NCBI RefSeq assembly: GCF_000949135.2 | Contig: NZ_JTAN02000015.1 | Span: 115,688 to 179,687, forward strand | Direction of reading: 5' to 3' | Source of the DNA: Burkholderia sp. USMB20 | Lineage (GTDB): Bacteria; Pseudomonadota; Gammaproteobacteria; Burkholderiales; Burkholderiaceae | Length of the DNA stretch: 64,000 bases | Shown: positions 30,837-39,445 of the stretch, one piece after another | How positions within the stretch are numbered: the stretch's first letter is position 1 | Layout of the letters: each line of letters begins with the position of its first letter | Made by a program: the position numbers and the translations under genes | The notes under the pieces: model-generated | Databases searched by the model: none | Told to the model about the DNA's origin: nothing | The model's input: only the letters and a program-made list of their open reading frames with translations

Positions 30837-31577
30837 ATGTCTCAGCGAATTGCGTACGTAACGGGCGGGATGGGCGGCATCGGCACCAGCATCTGCCAGC
30901 GTCTGTCGAAAGACGGCTTCAAGGTGGTCGCGGGTTGCGGCCCGAACTCGCCGCGTCGGGTGAAGTGGCTCGAGGACCAGAAGGCGCTCGGCTACGATTT
31001 CATCGCGTCGGAAGGCAACGTCGGCGACTGGGACTCGACCAAGGCGGCGTTCGACAAGGTCAAGGCCGAAGTCGGCGAGATCGACGTGCTGGTCAACAAC
31101 GCGGGCATCACGCGCGACGTCGTGTTCCGCAAGATGACGCATGAAGACTGGACGGCCGTGATCGACACTAACCTGACGAGCCTGTTCAACGTGACGAAGC
31201 AGGTGATCGACGGGATGGTCGAGCGCGGCTGGGGCCGGATCATCAACATCTCGTCGGTGAACGGCCAGAAGGGGCAATTCGGCCAGACGAACTACTCGAC
31301 CGCGAAGGCCGGCATCCACGGTTTCACGATGTCGCTCGCGCAGGAAGTCGCGACGAAGGGCGTGACGGTCAACACCGTGTCGCCCGGCTACATCGGCACC
31401 GACATGGTGAAGGCGATCCGTCCGGACGTGCTCGAGAAGATCGTCGCGACGATTCCGGTGCGGCGTCTCGGTGCGCCGGAGGAAATCGGCTCGATCGTCG
31501 CGTGGCTCGCGTCGAACGATTCCGGCTTCTCGACCGGCGCCGACTTCTCGCTGAACGGCGGCCTGCACATGGGCTGA
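30837..31577 (+). CDS. phaB: NADPH-dependent acetoacetyl-CoA reductase PhaB
   Basis: Short-chain dehydrogenase that makes (R)-3-hydroxybutyryl-CoA for PhaC. It has the cofactor loop TGGMGGIG (residues 9-16), the NNAG motif, catalytic Ser/Tyr/Lys in ISSVNGQKGQFGQTNYSTAK, and VSPGYIGTDMV. I prefer the ATG at 30837 (MSQRIAYVTGG) over one three codons upstream, since it matches PhaB proteins and follows TGGAGTGAG. Length 246 is normal. Confidence 0.96.
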   Translation: MSQRIAYVTGGMGGIGTSICQRLSKDGFKVVAGCGPNSPRRVKWLEDQKALGYDFIASEGNVGDWDSTKAAFDKVKAEVGEIDVLVNNAGITRDVVFRKMTHEDWTAVIDTNLTSLFNVTKQVIDGMVERGWGRIINISSVNGQKGQFGQTNYSTAKAGIHGFTMSLAQEVATKGVTVNTVSPGYIGTDMVKAIRPDVLEKIVATIPVRRLGAPEEIGSIVAWLASNDSGFSTGADFSLNGGLHMG

Positions 31578-31630
31578 ACGTCCGGGCTGCGCAGGCCGGA
31601 CCGGCCGTGCAGCCTGGCGTTTCCGAAGGC

Positions 31631-31658
31631 CCCCGCCTCCCGGATCCGGGGGGCGGGG
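31631..31658 (+). terminator. GC-rich hairpin after phaB
   Basis: CCCCGCCTCCCGG and CCGGGGGGCGGGG form a nearly perfect 14-bp palindrome with one T-G pair, followed by ATTTGT. There is no real T tract, so termination is plausible but not certain. It separates phaCAB from phaR. Confidence 0.5.
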
Positions 31659-31696
31659 ATTTGTCACTTGCGCTACGCTGCACCCAAAGGCGTTAC

Positions 31697-32263
31697 ATGA
31701 CTACTACAAAGAAAACGGCCGAGCGGCTCATTAAGAAGTACCCGAACCGCCGGCTCTACGATACCGAGACGAGCACGTACATCACGCTGACCGACGTCAA
31801 GCAACTCGTGCTGGAACAGGAGGACTTCAAGGTCGTCGACGCGAAATCGAACGAAGACCTGACGCGCAGCATCCTGCTGCAGATCATCCTCGAGGAAGAG
31901 AGCGGCGGCGTGCCGATGTTCTCGTCGTCGATGTTGTCGCAGATCATCCGTTTCTACGGTCATGCGATGCAGGGCATGATGGGCACGTACCTGGAAAAGA
32001 ACATCCAGGCGTTCATCGACATCCAGAACAAGCTCGCGGATCAATCGAAGAACCTGTACGAAGGCAACGCGATGAATCCGGAAGTCTGGTCGCAGTTCAT
32101 GAACATGCAGGCGCCGATGATGCAAGGGATGATGACGAGCTACATCGAGCAGTCGAAGAACATGTTCGTGCAGATGCAGGAGCAGATGCAGAATCAGGCG
32201 AAGTCGATGTTCAGCACGTTCCCGTTCAAGCAACCGGGCACGCCGGAGCCGGAGAAGAAGTAA
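31697..32263 (+). CDS. phaR: PHA synthesis repressor PhaR
   Basis: Granule- and DNA-binding repressor that controls phasin and PHB genes. The N-terminal PHB_acc_N domain (RLIKKYPNRRLYDTETSTYITLTDVKQLV) and the following PHB_acc region (MFSSSMLSQIIRFYG) are clear. The C-terminal half is Met/Gln-rich and amphipathic (MQEQMQNQAKSMF), which suits granule binding. Length is 188 residues. Confidence 0.95.
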   Translation: MTTTKKTAERLIKKYPNRRLYDTETSTYITLTDVKQLVLEQEDFKVVDAKSNEDLTRSILLQIILEEESGGVPMFSSSMLSQIIRFYGHAMQGMMGTYLEKNIQAFIDIQNKLADQSKNLYEGNAMNPEVWSQFMNMQAPMMQGMMTSYIEQSKNMFVQMQEQMQNQAKSMFSTFPFKQPGTPEPEKK

Positions 32264-32610
32264 CGATGTCGCGGCAGGCCGGCCGCGGCGGCGCGAGCCG
32301 TCGGGCGTCGGTACCGCGACGTGCGGCGGGTGCGATGCGGCCGGTCGCGTGCCCGGGCACGACGATGATTGGCGGCTCGCTGCCGCGAGATGTCGCCGAC
32401 GGTCGTCCCTGATCGTCGGCACCGAATGCCCGTGCCCCTGGGTGGGGGCGGGCGTGACCGTCGTCCGGTCGATCGAATTCCAGGCAAGCAGCGAAATACA
32501 AGCGGAGCATGTCGCGCCTGATGGCGCGCGTGCGGGCGCGGGCGGCCGCCGTTGTGTCGGACGGCGCGACGACGCGCCGCCTCAATGCCGGCATGGCGCG
32601 CCGGCGTCGC
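32264..32610. other. Non-coding gap between phaR and a convergent small gene
   Basis: A GC-rich stretch of 347 bases. No frame shows a recognisable protein and I find no clear terminator or repeat. Confidence 0.5.
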
Positions 32611-32865
32611 TCAAAGCGCGCGATCGAAATCCTGTTGATCGTCCGCCGGCGGCAGGTCGAGCACGAGCTTCACCGCGCAGTAGTTCGCCTTCAGCGAAAA
32701 CACGCGGCCGATCACGAGGAACGTTTGCTGCGAGTTCTCGATCTCGACGAAATCGCCAGGCTGCGGCACGTGGGCGCCCTGGTCATAGGAAAAGCTGGTG
32801 CTGGTCTGCTCGCCGATGGTTTCGGCGGCGTGCTCGGTGAATTCGATCGTGATGTGGGTGGTCAT
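32611..32865 (-). CDS. Small hypothetical protein
   Basis: An 84-residue protein beginning MTTHITIEFTEHAAETIG, without a signal peptide or membrane segment. The sequence (PGDFVEIENSQQTFLVIGRV) suggests a small beta-rich fold. I do not recognise the family. The frame stays open upstream to 33024, but that extension is Arg/Pro-rich and unlike a natural N-terminus, so the ATG at 32865 was chosen. Codon use matches the core genome, which suggests the accessory block starts to its right. Confidence 0.7.
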   Translation of the reverse strand: MTTHITIEFTEHAAETIGEQTSTSFSYDQGAHVPQPGDFVEIENSQQTFLVIGRVFSLKANYCAVKLVLDLPPADDQQDFDRAL

Positions 32866-33121
32866 GCGAACCCCGTCGTGCGTGGAGTGAAGCGGTTGGA
32901 GGTTCCGATTCTCGCATAATGGCGGGTCGCGTCCGGGGCGATTGTCGTGCGCCGGCGATTGCGGATCGTGCTGACCCGCCGGGCAGCGGCTCACCGGAAT
33001 GCGCACTCGTCGAGGATTTCTCATGAGCGCTGCAGTGAGCCTCCCGTTGGAGATGCGTGGCAGTGCGATGGCAGCGGCTCGGGCGAAGCCGGGCGCGGCG
33101 CGGAACGAAGCGAGGCGGTGG

Positions 33122-34468
33122 TTATTTTTCTGAAAACGTGCCCGCTTCCACCAACGTCATCTTGTCGGGGGCCAAGTATGTGCGGATGGCGGTATTGACC
33201 TGCTCGACGGTCAAGGCGCGGATGCGCTCGGGATAGGTGTCCAGGTCGCTCAGCGGGCGGTCCTGGAGCACCGTCTGGGCAATCATGGCGGCCATCTGCC
33301 CGGTGGTTTCCATGGAGACTTGATGGCGGCCGATCATGCCGTCCTTGCGTGCATCCAGCTCCGCCTGGGTAACGCCCTGTTTCCACCAGGCATCCAGAAT
33401 GCGGCGCGTGCTGATGACGCCCTTGTCCAGCAGGGGCGGAGCGAAGCTGCTGGTGATGACGAATCCTCCGTCCATCAGGGAGAGTCCGGACAGGCCGGCA
33501 CGGATGCCGTAGGTGAGGCCCTCCTTGTCTCGGACCCCTGCCATCAACCGGCCGGTGAAGCCGTTGCCCAGGATGTTGACGGCCGCGCTGAGGGGCAGGT
33601 AGTCGGCATCGTTCGCGCGCAGGTCGATGGCCTGACCCAGCATCACGCTGATGGATGACTTGTCCTTCATCGCGATTCGCTGCGTGTCGGCCTGGCTCGC
33701 CTTGGGAGGCGGACCCTGTCGCACGAGGGCCTTGCCACCGCTCCAGCCCGCGAAGGCCTCGGTCACCATGGATTGAAGGCGGCCCGGGTCCGCTCCGCCC
33801 ACTATCACTAGCGTCATATGCGCCGGTCCGTAATAGGTTCGATGAAACGTCTCGATATCGTCCAGCGTGGCAGCGGCAATGGCCTCGAGCATCCGCTCGC
33901 GCGGCACCGGGGCGTTGAGGTGCGCATCGGGATAAATGGACCGATGCAGCGCCTCCGTGGCCCGGACCGACGGGTTTTCTCCGGCGTTACGGACCGCGGC
34001 CTCCAGCCGGGTCTTGGCCTTGGCCAGCTCCTCCGGCCTGAAGGCCGGCAGGCGCAACTGCTCGGCCATCAGGTCGATCAGTGTCGGCAAATCCTTGGTT
34101 AGGCATTGGCCGTGTATGCCGGCGTAGCCTCCGTCGGACAGGAACGACAACTGCGCGCCCAGGCTGTCCAGCAGCGCGGAGATCTCCACCTTGTCGCGAC
34201 GGGCGCTGCCTTCCTGCAGCAACATGCCGGTCAGCAGCGGCACGGCCGGATTGGCTGTCTTGCTGGCCGCGTCGGCGTCGCCCAGGGGCATTACGCCGGC
34301 TAGGGACACCATTTCATGCGGCGACATCGGATAGGTCAGCAGCGTGATGCTGCCGGCCTGCGCGCGCACGATGCGGTCGGCGATGCCTGCCTGAGCCGCA
34401 ACAGGCAGCCACAGCACGGCAAGCCACACGAACCACGTCCGCAGATGGTTGAATCGAACCTGCTTCAT
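33122..34468 (-). CDS. M16-family peptidase-like protein, non-catalytic partner
   Basis: A 448-residue exported protein (signal WFVWLAVLWLPVAAQA) with the two-lobe M16/insulinase architecture. It lacks the HxxEH zinc motif: the corresponding region reads VPLLTGMLLQEGSARRDK. The Arg-Tyr-type pattern of the C-terminal lobe is present around FTGRLMAGVRDKEGLTYGI. It overlaps the upstream catalytic gene by four bases (ATGA), so the two are translationally coupled. Such pairs form heterodimers in which only one subunit binds zinc. Substrate unknown. Confidence 0.88.
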   Translation of the reverse strand: MKQVRFNHLRTWFVWLAVLWLPVAAQAGIADRIVRAQAGSITLLTYPMSPHEMVSLAGVMPLGDADAASKTANPAVPLLTGMLLQEGSARRDKVEISALLDSLGAQLSFLSDGGYAGIHGQCLTKDLPTLIDLMAEQLRLPAFRPEELAKAKTRLEAAVRNAGENPSVRATEALHRSIYPDAHLNAPVPRERMLEAIAAATLDDIETFHRTYYGPAHMTLVIVGGADPGRLQSMVTEAFAGWSGGKALVRQGPPPKASQADTQRIAMKDKSSISVMLGQAIDLRANDADYLPLSAAVNILGNGFTGRLMAGVRDKEGLTYGIRAGLSGLSLMDGGFVITSSFAPPLLDKGVISTRRILDAWWKQGVTQAELDARKDGMIGRHQVSMETTGQMAAMIAQTVLQDRPLSDLDTYPERIRALTVEQVNTAIRTYLAPDKMTLVEAGTFSEK

Positions 34469-35829
34469 GAAGATTGCTCCGGGACGAACCAGCCGGTAGT
34501 GCTCTGGTTTTCAATGAGGTACTTGCGGGCGACGCGCTGCACGTCGACGGGCGTCACCTTCTCCAGTTCTTCAAGCTCGGTGACGAACCGTGTCCAGTCG
34601 CCCAGCGAGACGGCTTTGCCCAATCGGGCGGACGTCAAGCTGACGCCGTCACGCTGGTAGATCTGATCGGCTCGGTAAGGCCCGAGTACCCGCTGGATAT
34701 CCTCGCGAGTGACGCCCTCGGTCTTGATACGCTCCAGTTCGGTCCAGGCGATTTTCTCGGCTTGCTCGAATTTCGCGTCGGGCGGCAGGCTGACCGTCAC
34801 CACGAACGGACCGGGATCGCGCAGCGCATGGAAGCTGGCGCCGGCATGCGTGGCAACCTCGGTGTCAACCAGCGCGCGATATAGCGGGCTGCTCTTGCCC
34901 TGGCTCAATACCAGGCTCAGTACGGTCAGGGCCGCCGCATCGGGGTCAAGCGCGCGCGGCGCCTTGAAGGCGATGATCAGATTGCCCGTTGCGCCTGCGC
35001 GTTTGAGCACCAGCCTTCGCGGCCCCTGCTGCGGTGGTTCTTCGGTCGTGACAGCGGGGATGGCCTTGGGCGCGCGCGGGATGCCGCTGTAGTACTGCCT
35101 GACCCAGCCCAACGCCTGGTCCGGCCGAAAATCGCCGACCAGGATGACGACTGCGTTGTCTGGCCAGTAGTAGGTGTCGTAGAAACGGCGCAGCTTGTCC
35201 ACGCTCACATGCTCGATGTCGCTACGCCAGCCAATGGTGGGATGGTGATAGGGGTGCGCCTGGTAAGCAGTCGCCATGACCTGCTGGAACAATGCGGTGA
35301 AAGGGCGGTTCTCGCCCCGCTCGTACTCGTTGCGTACCACCGTCATCTCGCTGGCCAGATCTTCCGGGCGCAGCAGGAGATTGCGCATGCGGTCGGCCTC
35401 GATGGCGATGTAGCCTTCCAGCGCATCGCGCCCGAGCGTGCCGAAGTAGTTGGTGCGGTCCATCGAGGTGGTTGCGTTGAAGGTCGCGCCCACTCGCTCC
35501 ATGTAGCTGTTCAGTGAGTTGCCGAGCGCCTTGTTGTAGTGACGGCTGCCCTTGAACATCAGGTGCTCGAGCAGGTGGGTGCCGCCGGTCGTGCCGGCGG
35601 CTTCGTTGCGTGAACCCACTTGATACAACACCTGGAAACTGACCACCGTCGCAGCGGGATCGGGCAGGGCAAGCACGGTGAGACCGTTGGCATCCAGGCG
35701 GTATTCGTCGATACCGCCCAGGGAGCGGACATGGGTAAAGCCCGCTACCTCGACGGGTTGGGCCATCGCCGTGCCTGCAATCAACAGGCACAGCGAGAGC
35801 CCGGTGCATATCAAACGTCGTACTGACAT
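34465..35829 (-). CDS. M16-family zinc peptidase, catalytic subunit
   Basis: A 454-residue exported metalloprotease (signal ICTGLSLCLLIAGTAMA). The inverted zinc motif HLLEH (in GGTHLLEHLMFKG) and the distal glutamate in VRNEYERGENRP are intact. It is first in a two-gene minus-strand operon with the non-catalytic partner. It belongs to the PqqL/processing-peptidase-like group and probably degrades peptides in the periplasm. The operon is inserted between the pha locus and rimO and its base composition is slightly less GC-biased than the flanks. Confidence 0.92.
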   Translation of the reverse strand: MSVRRLICTGLSLCLLIAGTAMAQPVEVAGFTHVRSLGGIDEYRLDANGLTVLALPDPAATVVSFQVLYQVGSRNEAAGTTGGTHLLEHLMFKGSRHYNKALGNSLNSYMERVGATFNATTSMDRTNYFGTLGRDALEGYIAIEADRMRNLLLRPEDLASEMTVVRNEYERGENRPFTALFQQVMATAYQAHPYHHPTIGWRSDIEHVSVDKLRRFYDTYYWPDNAVVILVGDFRPDQALGWVRQYYSGIPRAPKAIPAVTTEEPPQQGPRRLVLKRAGATGNLIIAFKAPRALDPDAAALTVLSLVLSQGKSSPLYRALVDTEVATHAGASFHALRDPGPFVVTVSLPPDAKFEQAEKIAWTELERIKTEGVTREDIQRVLGPYRADQIYQRDGVSLTSARLGKAVSLGDWTRFVTELEELEKVTPVDVQRVARKYLIENQSTTGWFVPEQSS

Positions 35830-35886
35830 GGAACTTCCTTTCGTGTAGGCAGGATGAACGCGGAATATTGGGCGCTGGCTCGGCGG

Positions 35887-36417
35887 TCAGTTGACCTGCC
35901 TACCCTGCCATGTGTCGAGCGCGGCGAACGTGAAGTTCTTCATATTTCCCGATGCACGTTGACCGATGGCGCGTTGCGGGGACATCGCTGCCATGATGCG
36001 CCTGTTGACGGCCATACGCTGTTTGACCGTCGATGCGTAGCGACAGACGGCGCGCTCTCCGTTGAATGTGCAGATCACCTGAAAGCGATTGTCGGGCTTG
36101 GACTTCCTCGATGGCGCATCGCCCTGGGGTTTGCCGGCGATCAACGTAGGCAGGAGACCGTCGGACGCTGAAGCACCGGAGGAAAACCTGGACTTGTCGT
36201 CGGTGGCCCCGTCGAGCGTGATGGCAATGGACGCGCGATCGGGCAGCCTGTCGCACGCAAAGAGATTCGGGGGCCAGCGGCCCGCGTTGACTCGTGCGGC
36301 ATGCTGCCGTGCCGGTTCCGCGGTCGTGGGCGTGGCGGCCTCGGCGTTCATCGAGGCCGGTACGGCGACCAACAGCGCAAGTCGGCGCGCGAGCGCGCGC
36401 AAGGTGGTGACCTTCAT
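35887..36417 (-). CDS. Exported hypothetical protein
   Basis: A 176-residue protein from the ATG at 36417 (MKVTTLRALARRLALLVAVP). A signal peptide is likely, ending near MNAEA. The mature part has two well-separated cysteines (LFACDRL and VICTFNGERAVCRY gives three in all) and no known motif. It lies just upstream of the M16 pair in the same direction and could be in the same unit, with 57 bases between them. Function unknown. Confidence 0.65.
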   Translation of the reverse strand: MKVTTLRALARRLALLVAVPASMNAEAATPTTAEPARQHAARVNAGRWPPNLFACDRLPDRASIAITLDGATDDKSRFSSGASASDGLLPTLIAGKPQGDAPSRKSKPDNRFQVICTFNGERAVCRYASTVKQRMAVNRRIMAAMSPQRAIGQRASGNMKNFTFAALDTWQGRQVN

Positions 36418-36671
36418 TCGGCATCCCGTTCCAGGGTAAAGGGGATCGACGCGCGACCGCGATCGATATGCTCGTGCGGCCCGATGGCTTGACATCGACG
36501 GTAGCGCGGCCTCGTGGCGAGCTGGTGAGCCAAATTCGACCCGATGTGGCAATGCGGTTGGGGCAGGGCGACTCATGTGCGATGCTACTTCGCGCCCCCA
36601 TCATCGTGAAATGAGACGAGTTCGAATTTTTGGGGCAGAGCCCCGGCGTATCAGGGCAATCGCACGAAACG

Positions 36672-37110
36672 TTACAAACGGAGAACTGCAGCGCGGTAAC
36701 CGTCGCTGGCGCCTGCTTTGAGCCGTCGGCTCTTGATGCCGGCCTTCGTCGTCGTATCCGCTTTGAGCAGGTTCAGGCAGATGCGACGCAGGATCGCAAA
36801 GTTCTGGGCGGCGTTGTTGACGCGAACCCTGCACTGGTCTTCGCCGAAGGCCATGTCCAGCACCCAGTGCATGCTGATCTCGATACGCCAATGCGCTCGC
36901 ACGGCCTGCGCGATGCGCGCTGCATCGGGAGGCAGGCTACGACAAGTAGTAACGCCGCTCGGTCGTCTTGGTATCGCCGATTTCGCGAGTGGCCTCGACT
37001 ATCACGATCGAACGCTTCCCGATCAAACCGCTACGACTTGACTGAAGTTTGGCTGAGAAACGCAGCTTGGCGTCGCTTTCAAGCGCCCCGACGGTGTTCC
37101 ATTGAGAAAT
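36672..37110 (-). pseudogene. ISAs1-family transposase remnant
   Basis: The C-terminal part of a DDE transposase. The strongest block is RAHWRIEISMHWVLDMAF then FAILRRICLNLLKADTTT, typical of the ISAs1 group with its catalytic Glu. Upstream, SIVIVEATREIGDTKTTERR-YYLS precedes it in another frame. One extra base near 36948 breaks the join, since YYLS is followed at once by a stop while the next frame reads SLPPDAARIAQAV. The N-terminal half is missing. The insertion sequence is therefore dead. No complete terminal repeats or target duplication could be defined. Confidence 0.8.
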
Positions 37111-37122
37111 GAGCGCCGGGAT

Positions 37123-37287
37123 TTATGCGTGAGCATCATGAGTTGCATCCGCAAAGAGGAAGTCCATGCCCCTCGGGACTTTCACACCGTTTGCTTGAGC
37201 ACGAACGCCGTACGGGTGTATGAACTCATCCAGATCGATGTCGGCGCGCAGGCTCGATAGCTGGTTACGCGCCGAACGGAATAGCAC
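37123..37287 (-). pseudogene. Orphan C-terminal protein fragment
   Basis: A coherent minus-strand frame of 54 codons from GTG 37287 (or further, to a stop near 37330). It reads LRADIDLDEFIHPYGVRAQA and ends at FADATHDAHA. It looks like the natural end of a larger protein cut off at its N-terminal side, next to the transposase remnant. I do not recognise the family. Confidence 0.35.
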
Positions 37288-37398
37288 TTCAGCATCTGGC
37301 GCTGTTATGCCAATCGACGCTAAAACAATATGTCATCCTTAACAACCTACCGTTTTCAGGACGTATTTGATTGCGTTGCCCTCGTCTGCCCGCCTTGC

Positions 37399-38193
37399 TC
37401 ACGCCAACTGCATCGGCACTGGCCAGTCGTCCGGCCGGAGCAGGGCATCCGTACCACCGTCGAGCCAGATCACCGAGCCGCACATGAATCGGGACTCCGT
37501 TCCGAGCAAGAACGCGATGAGCGAGGCGACTTCTTCAGGTGTTCCCGGGCGGCCAGCGGGAATCGGGAAGGCGTCGAGTTGACGTGCGATGTCGGGATCG
37601 GTACGACCTTCAGCCGCGAGTGCCGTCTCGATCAATCCCGGTGCAATCGCGTTTAATCGTATTCCGCTTCCGATCCAGTCCTTCCCTGGCGCCAAACGCC
37701 TGACAAGTCGGGCAATCGCGGCCTTTGTCGCGGGATAGGTCAATACTGGTCCGAACGTGTCGGCCATCGTGCAGGCGAGCGTTTCATCCCCGGACAGACA
37801 CGCGGCGGCCAGTGCTTCGGGCCACCCAGGTTGGGCCGTAGACGAGTTGGAACTGATGACGACGACGGATGCATTTTCTGATGCGGCGAGAGCCGGCCTC
37901 AGTCCGGAAAGCAGAACGGCCGTGCCGAAGTAATTGATCGCGGCGACTTCTGCGCCACGACGATGCGGGAAGCCGCCGACCCCGGCACAGGTCACGAGGC
38001 CATCCAGGCGACCGTCCGAAAGCGCGTTGATGCGTTCGATCGCGAACTGCCGACCCGGCTCGGAGCCCAGGTCGCAGACAACATCGGCCTCGTGACGGTC
38101 GACGCTGATGACTCGATGCCCTTCACCGGCCAGGCGCGCTTGCGTTGCCGCTCCGATGCCGGAAGCGGTTCCCGTCACTGCAATCGTACCCAT
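37399..38193 (-). CDS. Short-chain dehydrogenase/reductase
   Basis: A 264-residue SDR enzyme. The NAD(P) loop TGTASGIGAA (residues 7-16), VTCAGVGG, and the Tyr-x3-Lys pair in LTYPATKAAI are clear, with the catalytic Ser in VISSNSS. An insertion between Ser and Tyr (AACLSGDETLACTMADTFG) resembles hydroxysteroid-dehydrogenase-like SDRs. The start at 38193 (MGTIAVTG) suits the Rossmann fold; the ATG nine codons upstream is less likely. It follows the AhpD-like gene in the same direction, so both may act on one substrate. Confidence 0.9.
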   Translation of the reverse strand: MGTIAVTGTASGIGAATQARLAGEGHRVISVDRHEADVVCDLGSEPGRQFAIERINALSDGRLDGLVTCAGVGGFPHRRGAEVAAINYFGTAVLLSGLRPALAASENASVVVISSNSSTAQPGWPEALAAACLSGDETLACTMADTFGPVLTYPATKAAIARLVRRLAPGKDWIGSGIRLNAIAPGLIETALAAEGRTDPDIARQLDAFPIPAGRPGTPEEVASLIAFLLGTESRFMCGSVIWLDGGTDALLRPDDWPVPMQLA

Positions 38194-38226
38194 CTGCTTA
38201 CTCCTTCGATGTGTGTCCATCTTTAC

Positions 38227-38724
38227 TCAGGAACGTGCGGTGGAGGTCTGCAACTCCAGCGAACATGACTGGCCGACATCCAGCACGCGCATGGCTCTGC
38301 CAGCACCGACCCACAGTGCACAGCAAATGCCGAGATCGACGATCTCGGCATCTTCGAATGCCACGCGCAGACGCATCCAAAAATCATCATCCGCGCTCAG
38401 TGCAAGGTGATCGAGCGCAAAGCGCTCGGCAAACTCGATGGCCAATCGCTCGCGCTCGCTGTATCCGGGCCAGGTTCGCCATTCGACGACGTGTTCATAC
38501 AGCGCGTCGTCGACACCATTGGCTTGTCCTTGGGCGTCGCGCGTGTTGCGGCACAACTGACACTCGTTGGCCTCCGCGATCCTCATGCGTGCCGCTTCGC
38601 GTACTCGCATCGGTAACCGGCTCTTTCCATACACTGCGTGGCTGAGGGCGTTCAGGCCGGCGGCCAGTTCAGGTTGTAGTTCCATCCAGCTCTGGGGATC
38701 GTCAACGACGTCGATACGCGGCAT
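38227..38724 (-). CDS. Carboxymuconolactone decarboxylase/AhpD-like protein
   Basis: A 165-residue helical protein with the AhpD-type redox motif region: REAARMRIAEANECQLCRNT contains Cys-x2-Cys. The surrounding helix pattern (YSERERLAIEFAERFALDH) is typical of the carboxymuconolactone decarboxylase family. It is 33 bases upstream of the SDR gene and co-directional. The role may be peroxidase-like or degradative; the sequence does not decide it. Confidence 0.82.
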   Translation of the reverse strand: MPRIDVVDDPQSWMELQPELAAGLNALSHAVYGKSRLPMRVREAARMRIAEANECQLCRNTRDAQGQANGVDDALYEHVVEWRTWPGYSERERLAIEFAERFALDHLALSADDDFWMRLRVAFEDAEIVDLGICCALWVGAGRAMRVLDVGQSCSLELQTSTARS

Positions 38725-39445
38725 TTCAGACTCCGTCCGGCGAGGTCAGGTCAATGCGGACAGGCTGCCTCAATGACGATCGCAAAGCTTCACTCAAATG
38801 GACTACTTCGGAGATATCGCGCTGGAGTGTTCGCAGACGGCGGAAACGGAAGCCACGCTTCCATGGTCGCGGTACTGGCGGCCTGGCTCAGGTAGATTGT
38901 TTGTCGATCGCGTCCGAGTTGCACGAAGACGCGAAGCCATTCGATTTCGGTCTGGCAGCGATTTCCCAATTCGAAGCGGGCGAAAGTGGATGTGCGGCCG
39001 ATCGGCGCCGACTTTCCATCTGCAAGGAGCCCCCAAGATTGGTGCTGTCGACGCTACGGTGATGCCGTCGGTGACGAGCTGGGGGAGCTGCCTCCGCGCC
39101 GGTAACGACGCAGGCCGTGCCGGGTTGAGCTCGGCTCGGCTCGGCTCGGCTCGCGGCTCGATGGATCCGACCCTCCGCCCGTAGCGCGGACCTGTTCGGC
39201 ATGTGGCAATCCCGGGCTACGCGAAGGAACACCCCGCGAGGCCCTTGGCGCTGGTACCGGGACGGAGCCCAGCGCCCATCCGCCCCAAACTGAAAGGGAC
39301 GCATCAAGCGCGACATCGGGGGCGGCCGCCCGCCGGCCAGCTCATTCGAGCCGGCGCCTGCACCGCCACCAACCGCCGTTTTTGCCTCGCTGACCCATAA
39401 ATAGCTGTAAACTCACGCTTTTGCCGCCACGCCCCCACATTCCAG
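38725..39445. other. Gene-poor right flank of the accessory block
   Basis: A 721-base stretch with no supportable gene. A frame at 38754-39062 (FDFGLAAISQFEAGESG) is open but unrecognised. The end nearest rimO (from about 39190) has no motif I know. It probably contains the right boundary of the accessory block, but no direct repeat could be found by eye. Confidence 0.5.
39129..39153. repeat. Five tandem GCTCG pentamers
   Basis: GCTCG is repeated five times without change and followed by CGGCTCG. It lies in non-coding sequence, so the unit length has no coding meaning. Confidence 0.9.

Noticed and set aside
36610-36672. Terminal inverted repeat of the ISAs1-type element
   Set aside because: GGGGC-AGA-GCCCC near 36632 is a short palindrome, but no matching partner was found at the other end, so the ends cannot be set.
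38754-39316. Open frames on both strands in the gap before rimO
   Set aside because: No recognisable domain, ambiguous frame, repeat-rich and Arg-rich; I could not support a gene.
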